The notes beneath the pieces are model-generated. The model made no database searches, was not told the origin of the DNA, and saw only the letters and a list, made by a program, of their open reading frames with translations. From Diploptera punctata (lineage: Eukaryota; Arthropoda; Insecta; Blattodea; Blaberidae), in assembly GCA_030220185.1 (NCBI GenBank), contig JASPKZ010009852.1, positions 53,296-117,295 of the forward strand: a DNA stretch of 64,000 nucleotides, in the 5' to 3' direction. The first letter of the stretch is position 1; each line of letters starts with the position of its first letter. This document shows, in pieces, positions 55,110 through 64,000 of this stretch. A program made the position numbers and the translations under genes.

Positions 55110-55468
55110 AAGCCCTTGTTTCCCTCAACGAGATTTAGGCGCTCTCCCCCTACAGGGAAGTAATTAAACCAGACTAATTTAGTTACACTTGTTTTCGTAT
55201 ATATGCCATTGGAGTGGCCCGTGATCAGCGTTCCGCCTCATACTGACATCTGGGAAACCAAGGTAGTACTAGGACGGGAAAATTCGGTAAATTTTGCTTA
55301 GAGGCCTGTTTTTTAGGCTTAAGACTTTTTTACGAGCTTGAAAACCTCTCGGAGGAATCGCTCCTTGCATTTTTCCATCCAAAAAAATCAATCTACCCCG
55401 GCCGGGTTTGAACCCGTGACCCTCGGGACCAGAGACAAGGAGTATAACCACTAGTCCACCGCGGCCAA
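55110..55468 (-). mobile_element. SINE-E, near-complete copy
   Basis: Minus-strand head ggccgcggtggactagtggt and gggtcacgggttcaaaccc (B box) at the right. The body and the 3' part (agcgcctaaatctcgttgag) match 52318-52741. Confidence 0.85.
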
Positions 55469-55984
55469 TAAAGAATATCAATTATATGAATTTAGGGTTT
55501 TCTGAGTATTTTTAGTATTTATATCGGACGTTTTTAAGATTCAAGATAAAAATGAAAATCAAATTTGTTTGCAATTTGAGTTTTTTTTCAAATGCACTAC
55601 TTAATAATAGTTCGTAAAAATGATGGCGGCACTACTTAATAATAGTTCGTAAAAATTATGGCGGCAAGGGAAAAATAGCAATTATGTGTCAGAATTTTCT
55701 CAATTAATGTGCATGTGCCATTTTTGCAGTAAAGTATTTCAAGCAGTTATGTGACAACAAAGCATTTTGGCTACTTTTTCCAATTGCTACTCTATTAGCA
55801 TATTAACAATTGCATTCCTTGTTACAAGAGGATAATAGTTGTGAAACGCCATTTTTAATTGTTCACTGTCTCCAGAGGTAATAATTATAAGCAATATTTA
55901 TTTACCTTTTCCAGGGATGTATTCGTTAAATATTTTCTTAAAATGTTATGTTTAGAAAGAGCTCAATAGCATTATCTAATCTGT
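55469..55984. repeat. No gene; 35-bp tandem duplication at 55596-55665
   Basis: Two adjacent 35-bp copies starting actacttaataatagttcg, 34 of 35 identical. The rest is AT-rich and unrecognised. Confidence 0.6.
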
Positions 55985-56060
55985 ACTCACTTGCACTAAC
56001 TGACCTCGAACTTCATAGCCGTGCGGACAAATGCTCTGAAATACTCCAAGCGCGACAGGC
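55985..56060 (-). mobile_element. RTE-A LINE, diverged copy, segment 1 (3' end)
   Basis: ctcacttgcactaactgacctcgaacttcatagccgtgcggac aligns with the family 3' end. Interrupted by the SINE-F/LINE composite 56061-56957. Confidence 0.7.
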
Positions 56061-56957
56061 ATAGAAGGCCGTTGGTCTACCAGCCAGCTGCTGGCCTCAC
56101 ACCCACATGTGTGGAATTCACTTTCACCCTATGTCAGAGACTGCCAAACTCTACCATCTTTCAGAAATAAATTGAAAATAAAATCACTAACAGAAACAAC
56201 TCACTAATATTACTTTTTAAGAATTAATAATGCGTTTTTGCATTATTTAATAAAAATAGACTTAGGATTTGTTAATAGATTTACCTAATGCCTTGTATAA
56301 AAAGCATAGATTAATTCATTGTAGTTTATTACTTTCTTTGTATTTTTTTCTTTCTTTTTATGTATAGTAGATTCGAGCTGTTATTCCTTTTTTTATTCAT
56401 TGTATCATTAATTTAATTTTAATTGTATTTAGTTTCATTGTATTATTAGACATTATTTTCATTATTATTCAATATGACAGATAATGAATTGTTCAATGAC
56501 TATTATTGTAACTTTTTTTGTATTCATATGTAACATATGTTTGTCCTGTTTAATATGACTATTATTGTAATTTTTTTTGTATTCATATGTAACATATGCT
56601 TGTTCTGGTGAGTGGAAGAGAAGGCCACATGGCCTTAACTCCACCAGGCTAAATAAATCTATTCTATTCTATTCTATTCTAATGTTAATCACAGATGCAG
56701 CAGACGATCATCTAGCCAGTGTAGGAGTGACATGAGGTCAGCATGTCGGGTCCCCCAACCGTTGTGGCTGGTCTTCTCAACCTGGAGTCGCTACTTACTG
56801 TAGCTACCCAAATGCCTCACGATGCTGGATGGGCACCGGTCCCATACTGGCCGAAATTCCATGAGAAAATTTCTTCCTCCATGGAGATACGAACCAGCGC
56901 AAGTCCCGTACTCTGCGCCAAGGCTTCTTGCCTTAACCACTCGGCTACGGCGCGGGA
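56061..56957 (-). mobile_element. SINE-F copy split by a LINE 3' end
   Basis: 56075-56124 (accagccagctgctggcctc, acatgtg) is the SINE 3' part and 56695-56957 the remainder, with the head (gcgccgtagccgagtggtta on the minus strand). Flanks gcggacaaatgctct and gggacatatgctct suggest a TSD in the RTE-A host. Confidence 0.8.
56125..56690 (+). mobile_element. LINE 3' end with (TATTC)n tail inside SINE-F
   Basis: gaattcactttcaccctatgtcagagactgcc and gtaacatatgcttgttctgg...gagaaggccacatggcctta match the LINE end at 40140-40600. A partial internal duplication (tgactattattgtaac at about 56498 and 56566) is present. The tail is four to five TATTC units. Confidence 0.75.
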
Positions 56958-57484
56958 CATATGCTCTCAATTACTTCCCTCAATTCTGATTAATGTTATT
57001 CTCCTACCTCGTACTTGACCAATGAACTAAGAGTTTTCCCTCTGGTTTTCATACAAGAAGTTCTCATGCCCTTCTCCCATGCCTAATTTTTGGCACATGA
57101 CCTGCCAATTGCAATCTTAACTGTTCATCTTACATATTTTTCCCCATAAAGATCATGTAGCTCATTGTTAAGTATTTTTGTCCATTGTTAAGTATTTTTG
57201 TCCATTCAGTTTTCTGTTCGTCTCTCTTAGGTCCAAAAATGTACTTAAGTACTTTATTTTCAAATCTTCGTAAACATTCTTCTCTTTTAAAGTAAGAGAT
57301 TGCTTTTCTCATCTATATTACAGTAAGAACCATAGTTTTCCGTAGTTCAGTTAAATACTTTTTTAGAGACTTTGGGATGATAAAAGTCCTATAATGCAAA
57401 TAGCAGAGATTTCAGAGTTGAGCTAGTGTTTGATTTATGCCTGCACTTCATCCCAGTTTGTAATTCTTAAGTATTTCTATTTTA
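56958..57484 (-). mobile_element. RTE-A LINE, diverged copy, segment 2
   Basis: Continues segment 1: ttacttccctcaattctgattaatgttattctcctacctcg, gagttttccctctggttttc, gtccaaaaatgtacttaagt. It includes a tandem duplication of ttaagtatttttgtccat. Interrupted at 57484 by an RTE-B insertion. Confidence 0.8.
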
Positions 57485-58064
57485 AATATCTTGGGTCAAT
57501 AATTACAAGTTTAAGTACCTGTGAGAGAGATGTACAGACTAAAATTGCTATGGCAAAAAATGCAACTAAGACACTACATGGAATAATTTGGAATAAAAAT
57601 ATTACAAAGGAAACTAAAATGAAAATTTATAAGAGCATAATACAGAATATTTTATCATATGGAAGTAAAACTTGGTATTTCACGGAATTACGAAAGAATA
57701 AAATTAGAACAGTTGAATTTGATTATTTTAGAAGAAGCCTCCAAAAAACAAGACACGATAAAATAAGAAATGAATTCCTTTGGAGAGAAATGAATGTCAT
57801 CACATCTGTTGTTAAGAGGATTGAAAATCAAACGCTTAAATGGTATGGCCATGTACAAAGAATGGAAAATGAAAGATGGCCAAAAAATATATACCAATGG
57901 TCACCCTCTGAAAGAAATAAAAGTGGCAGACCAAGATGGAAATGGAAAACCTGCGTCAGAACAATAATGGATGATATGAATTTAAAAGAGGGAGATTGGA
58001 ATGATAGAGATAAATGGAAACTGAAGACGGTAAACCTATAAGTGGAGGAGAGCCGAAGAAGAAG
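57485..58064 (+). mobile_element. RTE-B LINE inside RTE-A, exact 14-bp TSDs
   Basis: Second copy of the DYFRRSLQKTR subfamily (see 18443). The open frame 57430-58041 begins in host sequence and runs 185 codons into the element. gtatttctatttta is found at 57471-57484 and 58065-58078. The (GAA)n tail is short. Confidence 0.92.
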
Positions 58065-58078
58065 GTATTTCTATTTTA

Positions 58079-58140
58079 CCACTTCTACAAAATGTCTCTC
58101 ATTTGTTAAGTGCCCATTCTCATTTAATAATGACGTCAAA
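58079..58140 (-). mobile_element. RTE-A LINE, diverged copy, segment 3
   Basis: ccacttctacaaaatgtctctcatttg continues the family sequence after the RTE-B insertion, then fades out. Confidence 0.65.
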
Positions 58141-58398
58141 TTATTTTATTAATTTCCGTGTTTTTAATTTACATTTGTTTCATTTATTGTTGCAAGAAAG
58201 TAACGAAGTTAACATTTATAAGGTTTCTCAGGGATCTTAAGTAACCTCACTTTCTTTTTATGAATAATTCAGATTTTCAGACCAACACTCTATTTGCACG
58301 CCACGTCACATTACAACACTAAACAATAGAATGTTTTATCTGAAATGCTTAGCTTAACAAAGAATATCAGTGTTCTAGGGATAACATCGTTAACTCTC

Positions 58399-58490
58399 AC
58401 CTGTTGGTAGGTGCCGTCGTCCTCAATTTTGTTAAAATATTGTATATAAAATTTTAACAAAGTTGAGGACGACGGCACCTACCAACAGGT
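58399..58490. repeat. Near-perfect 40-bp inverted repeat with 12-nt loop
   Basis: 58399-58438 and 58451-58490 pair at 39 of 40 positions (the exception can be G-U in RNA). The stem core is gtgccgtcgtcctca. The loop is attgtatataaa. GC-richer than its surroundings. Confidence 0.9.
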
Positions 58491-58794
58491 AAAATTTAAT
58501 TTTTAACTTTCATCATATGACTTCACCTCAACGGAATTTGATATGAATTTTCCTAGTATTGATCGTTAACTGTCATGCAGTAGGCCCGGGTTATGAGGAT
58601 TGAATTTCCTGGTTAAACTTCCTAAATTATCCTAAATTGTAAAGAAGTCGCAATAAACCTGAAAAATCACCAGCGTCATAATCAATCGCATGTATAGAGA
58701 CTCACAACAATAGAATAATTTAATTATAGTTCCATCGAAGGTACATGCCAGCGCCACTGTATATAAGTCCTTGTGTATTTAATTTACTAATCAA

Positions 58795-59500
58795 TTTCTT
58801 CATCATCATCATCTGCCTTCCAAGTATTAGGCCCAGTGGCCTCTTACGGTCTCCCGGCATCTCCGAAAAGGTCGACCCACAGATCTTCTGCCTCGAGGAA
58901 TGTAGTGAAGAATTTGTTTTGGTATTCTGTGACGATCCATGCGCTGAATATGGGCTAGCCAATTGTTTCTATATTCTTGGAGGTATTCAGATGTAGGTAC
59001 GATGTTTAACTCTCTGGCTATTGTTGAATTTCTTTGGTGGTCTAGAAGGCTATAACCTGCAGTTCGTCGCAGAAATTTCATCTCCGTGACTGTAATATGA
59101 CGGTCATCCTGAATTCTGATGGTCCAAGCTTCACTGCCATAACAGATTATGGGTCTAGCGAGAACTTTATAGATTTTCATTCTTGTGTGTCTCTGCACTT
59201 TTGATGGTTTAAAAACTTGGTTGATAATTCTTAAAGCTTTATTATAGTTTTGTATTTTAAAGGATATATCATATTCCTCATTATAAGTTAGATTGTATCC
59301 TAAGTATTTAAATGAATTTACTTGCTCTAATATTAAATTCTGAATACAAATTTTACTTCTTACTGGGGATTTCCCTTGAAAGGCCATAACTTTAGATTTT
59401 GTTGTTGATATTTCCATGTTAAATCGTTGGGCTATTATATTAAGATGATGAGTGGAATATTGTAATTCATCTTCATTATTGCCGAAAAGAGTCAATTTAA
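58795..59500 (-). mobile_element. RTE-B LINE, 5'-truncated, 222-codon open frame
   Basis: Left end cttcatcatcatcatctgcc is a mixed tail. Frame 58827-59495 on the minus strand: TKSKVMAFQGKSPVRSKICI, RPIICYGSEAWTIRIQDDRH, TEMKFLRRTAGYSLLDHQRN, YRNNWLAHIQRMDRHRIPKQ, GRRSVGRPFRRCRE. Intact over this length, hence probably young. Same subfamily as 19856-20425. Confidence 0.88.
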
Positions 59501-60718
59501 TTTAATCTTATAATTCTTCATTTTATCTTTTCTTTATAAAATATGCAGAAATGAGTGTGGGTCTGCCTGTTGTCTATCCTTTATGGATTCAAAGAACGTG
59601 ACCGATTTCAATGTTATTTTTTCAATCATTTTCAGAATTTTTCTCGGGACAATTAACATATAACATATTACCCTACGTACTATAGGGCCGGAGATAAAAG
59701 AAAGGGGCATCGGTGTACTAAAGAAGTACCTTTTCGGGATCTTATACGGCTTACGCTGCCTAAACCATAAAAAATACATCAAATTAATAGAAACAGAATT
59801 GAATTTCTAAAAAGAATCTATAAAAAGTCTGCGACAGCATATATCTATCTTTTACGGATAATTACAATAACCATTTTTGTCTTTTAACTCATTGATGCCA
59901 AGAAGAACGGGTTAAGTAGATTCTCAGGCAATGCCGGGTAATCATCTCGGGGTATCTAAAATAATTACGATATTTTTTCTGTTTACTTATTTAACTAAAC
60001 ATAAAAACGTTTCATTTAATTAGGCATAGCAGCGCACGGCGGATATTAGCTAGTTTTAAATAAAAAGCTGTGCAGTTAATCGTTAAAATTGTTCCTAGGG
60101 CGAGAAAGATCGCCCAACGTAGAGACCACACGCACCAAGCAATGGTCATTATAGTACATGCAATATCTTAGCAAATTGAGTTGCCGGAGATCACTACAAT
60201 TACAAGATCGAATTCGGAATGTTTGGATTACAATTCCTGAGTTCAACCAGTAGTGGATAATTTTTTTTTCTGTCGTTAAGTAAACACTATATATTATCTA
60301 TTTTATTAATAAATTTACTTAAACAGAACGCATAACTGCACGGCACTTCAGTATTGGAAATGTACAACCAGGTGGGAAACATCAAAACAGAACACTTAAG
60401 GTAACCTAAACTGATGATGATAATAATAATGATTAAATGAGTGCAGTAGGTCTTTTGGTTTATAATTAACCCTTTAAATAAATATTTTATTACTAGCAAC
60501 ATATCAGAGTAAGTACCTAATCTTGTTTTGATGCCCTGCAGGTTGTAGGAACCATTACATCCAAAGGGTTCTTAGGGAATCAGTTTGATTTCTGCCATCG
60601 TCCTGAATTTTTAGCCAAAGCCAAAGATTTAGTATCATTTTATGTAGGTACTTTTAGGCCCTGCGCCTCCCGGGCCTTAAAGGGATTACGACCTGCCAGG
60701 AGAGGATTTTTATCTCTG

Positions 60719-60754
<36 letters not shown>

Positions 60755-60760
60755 ATATAT
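59501..60760. other. No gene; Helitron-like 3' end at about 60026-60053, (CA)n 60719-60752
   Basis: gcatagcagcgcacggcggatattagctag followed by t resembles the terminus and an internal block of the Helitron at 34061-34514. The left boundary of this element was not found. The rest is AT-rich intron 2. Confidence 0.45.
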
Positions 60761-61096
60761 CCATCCATAGTAATTCTGCCCGAAGGCAGGACCTTCACTG
60801 CAAGCATAGCGCTTTCATGCTATACTTGCAGCTTTACTAGGGAATTGTAGGTATGGTATCTTCCCGTTGCTTTCCACACCGATGAAGGATGATGATGATG
60901 ATGATGATAATAAGGATGATGATGGCCATATGATTTCGGGGACCGTTTAGGCCTTAAAGTTTTCTTGACATAAGTCTTACAGATGAGGAAAAAACGCGAT
61001 AAAAACCTCACGCAGAAAAACTGCCCCGACCGGGGATCGAACCCGGGCCCGCTGCGTGACAAGGCAGCACGCTACCTCGAGACCACAGCGGTGAAC
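60761..61096 (-). mobile_element. SINE-A, complete copy
   Basis: ccatccatag tail at left; head on the minus strand at right (gttcaccgctgtggtctcgag, B box gggttcgatcccc). Contains a (GATGAT)n stretch at about 60889-60905. Short TA-rich direct repeats (atatat) flank it. Confidence 0.9.
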
Positions 61097-61362
61097 ATAT
61101 ATATTAAGATGTAAGGACATGGAGGGATTCCCCGGGTGAGTGCTGAGCTCAATACCGGTACCACTACCGAGACAGCATGAACACAGTATAAGTCAAAACA
61201 AATCTATATTATGGGAAATTCTGATGGTGATATGATATCGGTAATAATGATGGTTAGATGGTGTAGAGAACCTGTGTGGGCTATGTTCAAAGCAAAACTG
61301 TTATCACTGGACCATATCGTAGGACAGGAAGATTTTAAAATAATTTTATTTTGTTTTAGCAG

Positions 61363-61600
61363 GAGGGGAATGCACCTTGCACAGTGGTTGCTATTGTGAC
61401 CCACTACTTCTTCCTGGCTTCTTTTTCTTGGATGCTGACTATGGCGTTCGATGTCTGGAGAACTCTGAGGCTAGCTACTTCAGAACTGAGAGTATCTGCA
61501 GGAAAACAGTGGAGGAAGTTCGTAGTTTACTCGTCCTGGAGCTGGATTGTACCCGCTATCTTTGTTCTGTCAGCCATTGCAACGGATAATGCCCCACCAG
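61363..61600 (+). CDS. GPCR gene, exon 3: TM3 and TM4
   Basis: Acceptor ttttagcag/GAG in phase 0 matches the donor at 47241; a start three bases earlier (ttttag/CAG) is also in phase. Translation begins EGNAPCTVVAIVTHYFFLAS, with the Cys at the top of TM3 expected to form the conserved disulfide, then SWMLTMAFDVWRTLR (end of TM3), a basic intracellular loop, and FVVYSSWSWIVPAIFVLSAI (TM4). Ends NAPP-G at cag/gtaata, phase 1. TM5-7 and the tail are not found up to base 64000. This TM3/TM4 pattern is typical of methuselah-like receptors. Confidence 0.88.
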
Positions 61601-62039
61601 GTAATATTAACACATACATTTGTATAAGATTAGAACAACTCAAAGGATGGTAAGTATTCAGGAACATTAGCCCTAGAAGCAAAAAATACAGAAGCCATCG
61701 GAGGTAGAATTATAACAGTAGAAGTAGTAATAAGTAGTGTTGATATCTACAGTAGAACTCAAAACTTGTAACTTCTGATTTGAGAAAGTTAGTGTGTTGT
61801 CAAACGCTCGTTTATTATCATACGCGGTTTGTATAGGAAGACACATGTCCCGAAATTTATTTTTCTTCCATATGCCATGAAATTCATTCCATCGATTTTT
61901 AATTCCAGATTATCGGACTAACGGTGTTTTCTTTTCAAAAAAAGTATTGTATCACATATTATGCAGATAATTTTGTTTAAGGATATTGCCCGTAGTGTAT
62001 TTTTATTTTATGTCTCTCAACGACCTCATTTGTCTTAGT
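61601..62039. other. Start of intron 3, nothing recognised
   Basis: AT-rich, no exon-like frame. Confidence 0.4.
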
Positions 62040-62049
62040 AGCATTGTAA

Positions 62050-62770
62050 ATATCAATAAAACTAAATATATGGTCACAGTAGTAATACATTATATACTGG
62101 AAATGGACAGCTAATGACAAATGAGGGAAATTTTGAGGAAGTGGCCGAATTCAAATACCTAGGAACAATAATCACAAATAGGAATAAGATGCACAAAGAA
62201 ATTAAAGATAGGCTCAATTCTGGAAATGCATGCTATTATGCATTGCAGAGACTTTTGATGTCCCAACTCCTTTCAAAAAACATTAAACTGAAAATATATA
62301 AAACTATTATTCTACCAGTTATATTATATGGGTGCGAAACATGGACTCTTACTTTAAGGGAGGAAAGTAGATTACGATTATTTGAGAATAAAGTATTTAG
62401 GAAAAATTTTGGACCAAAGAGAGATGAACAGAGAGGTGAATGGAGAAGACTACATGACACTGAACTACATGTCCTCTATAGGAAGCCAGATATAATAAGA
62501 ACAGTTAAGTCTCGTAGACTGCGATGGGCAGGACATGTTGCGCGTATGGGGAATAAAAGACGTGCATGGAAGCTTCTTGTAGGGAAAGCCAGAGGGAAAA
62601 CGCCCAGTTGGTAGACTAAGAATGATGTGGGAGAATAACATTAACTATGATTTGAGGGAAGTACATTATTGCAGGGAATGATTGGAAAGCATTAGCTCAG
62701 GATAGGGATGTATGGAAAGCTTATATCCGCGCGTACATGAACCTACGGGCCAGTGAGAAAGTAAGTAAGT
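62050..62770 (+). mobile_element. RTE-A LINE, 5'-truncated copy with (GTAA)n tail
   Basis: Frame 62114-62614 is open for 166 codons (EFKYLGTIITNRNKMHKEIK, PVILYGCETWTLTLREESRL, FGPKRDEQRGEWRRLHDTEL, RRLRWAGHVARMGN), then shifts at about 62580 before GRPR-like text. The 3' end has lost about 20 bp before gccagtgag. agcattgta near 62040 and 62772 may be a TSD. Confidence 0.9.
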
Positions 62771-62779
62771 AAGCATTGT

Positions 62780-63769
62780 ATAATTGACTACTTAACTAAA
62801 CTTAATTATCTTTATAATGCTGACACTGAAAACATTCTCTCAAATTACATAGGTAATTTTATCATTTACGACTCATTACTTCCTATTTCCTTTGGTGTGA
62901 ACAAAGCATCATGATTCGATATTACAAAGAAAATAATTAAAACTTATGTATAGAGGAATAGTTAATTACAGACACAATTTGACTGCTTATGCAGGGATAG
63001 TTATAAGGCACGTAGGTAAATAAAGTCTGATGATAAATCAATAGTGAAATGAATTAGCTACGTTCAGGTTTAATTTAAAATCCCGACTGTTAATAATACA
63101 ATTGCTGACAGAACTTTCGAAATTAGGTGTCTTTAATACATTTATGAAGTTAATTGAAAAAATCACTATGGCTCTTAAAGAATATTAAATTCACTGAATG
63201 AAATTTCGAGAATTCTGCTAACTATCCGCAGTTGTTAACTTCAGTTTTGCTAGAGTTCCTAAAAAGATTTTTAATTAATCCGGAACAAAATTGCATTGCA
63301 ATTTAATTTCATATTGATTTTCATTATCAAACTAAGTTTTTTCCCCATTCCATTACCGCAGTTTAACCTCTCGCCTTTTTAGGTACCATCAAACTTACTT
63401 AAATTCATTATAACTGTGTTATTTTAGTCTAAAGACCTGATTTTGTATCTAGTTTAAAATTCTTATGTCTATACTAGAAGGCAATGTATTTTTAAATCTA
63501 TCAGTATGCTTGTACAAGTAAAAGTCCTAGATTTTATTGTAATTAATTTATTAATGACAACTTGGATCGTAATAATGAAATTCAAATCCAGTGTTTACCT
63601 TGACAAGTGAGAAAAATCACAAAAAGTTTTAGTCAGATTGGCCGATCGAAAGTTGAACTTATCATCTCGCCATACATGCCTTCGAGAATTAAGTGGGCAT
63701 TACAATAGCATTTTTTAAAAATATTGTTGACAAAGATTTATTCCTCCGAACATTTAAATATTTTAATAA
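62780..63769. other. No gene or repeat recognised
   Basis: AT-rich intron 3 sequence. Confidence 0.4.
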
Positions 63770-64000
63770 CTAACTAACTCACTGGTCTATCGAACCCATA
63801 TGTTCATGACTGCGCGGACAGAAGCTCTCCTTATATTCCTATCCAGAGCTAATGTTTTCCAACCATCCCCTGTATAATCTACTTCCCTCAAATCATGGAT
63901 GTTATTCTCCCACCTCATTATTGGTCTAGCAACGGGGCATTTTCCTTCTGGTTTTCTACAAGAAGCTTCCATGCACGCATTTCATTCCCCAAACGTGCCA
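63770..64000 (-). mobile_element. RTE-A LINE, 3' end, running off the window
   Basis: Left edge taactaactaactcac is a worn tail. Frame 63787-63972 gives VGKPEGK-like to MNIWVR text with small deletions. Its 5' limit lies beyond 64000. Confidence 0.88.

Noticed and set aside
61605..62049. A fourth GPCR exon directly after exon 3
   Set aside because: No hydrophobic in-frame segment with splice sites was seen; the next recognisable sequence is an RTE-A copy.

Overview
This window reads as nuclear DNA of a repeat-rich insect, probably a cockroach or other blattodean. That is an inference from three things: an insect-type class B GPCR split over very long introns, AT-rich intergenic sequence, and dense RTE-like LINE copies of the kind I associate with cockroach genomes. 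Nothing bacterial, organellar or ribosomal is visible.

One host gene is recognisable. It is on the plus strand and open at its 3' end: a methuselah-like/secretin-type GPCR. Exon 1 (19615-19712) carries the signal peptide. Exon 2 (45778-47240) carries an eight-cysteine somatomedin-B-like domain, two repeats containing YRNAHCA(L/I)C, TM1 and TM2. Exon 3 (61363-61600) carries TM3 and TM4. Introns are about 26.1 kb and 14.1 kb, and TM5-7 must lie beyond base 64000. Splice phases fit exactly, but exon 2 has one apparent frameshift near 46961-46985, just before TM1.

The rest is almost wholly mobile DNA. (1) RTE-A is a LINE family with a (GTAA)n 3' tail: one essentially full-length copy (1351-4613) and nine truncated or deleted ones. 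(2) RTE-B is a group of related LINE subfamilies with (GAA)n or (TGA)n tails and about ten copies. (3) A LINE group with (ATT)n or (TATTC)n tails is mostly seen as 3' ends, and one other LINE has a (TGTA)n-like tail. (4) At least five tRNA-headed SINE families (called A, B, D, E, F here) are present. (5) A family of AT-rich elements built round a roughly 100-bp hairpin (called HP elements here) occurs three times as head-to-head pairs. (6) There are several short elements with terminal inverted repeats (TIRs), one Helitron-like element and one decayed DUF4817-type transposase gene. Many insertions are nested with target-site duplications (TSDs) that can still be read.

Layout: 1-19.5 kb lies upstream of the gene and holds the triple nest at 1.06-5.7 kb. 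Intron 1 (19.7-45.8 kb) holds HP pairs, LINEs, the TIR elements, the Helitron and, 0.5 kb before exon 2, the most unusual feature: five copies of a roughly 293-bp unit bearing a tRNA-like gene, two on the minus strand and three on the plus, the whole block bounded by a 12-bp direct repeat. Intron 2 (47.2-61.4 kb) holds a long RTE-B copy, the transposase relic, SINEs and an RTE-A copy carrying a SINE that itself carries a LINE. The last 2.4 kb is the start of intron 3.
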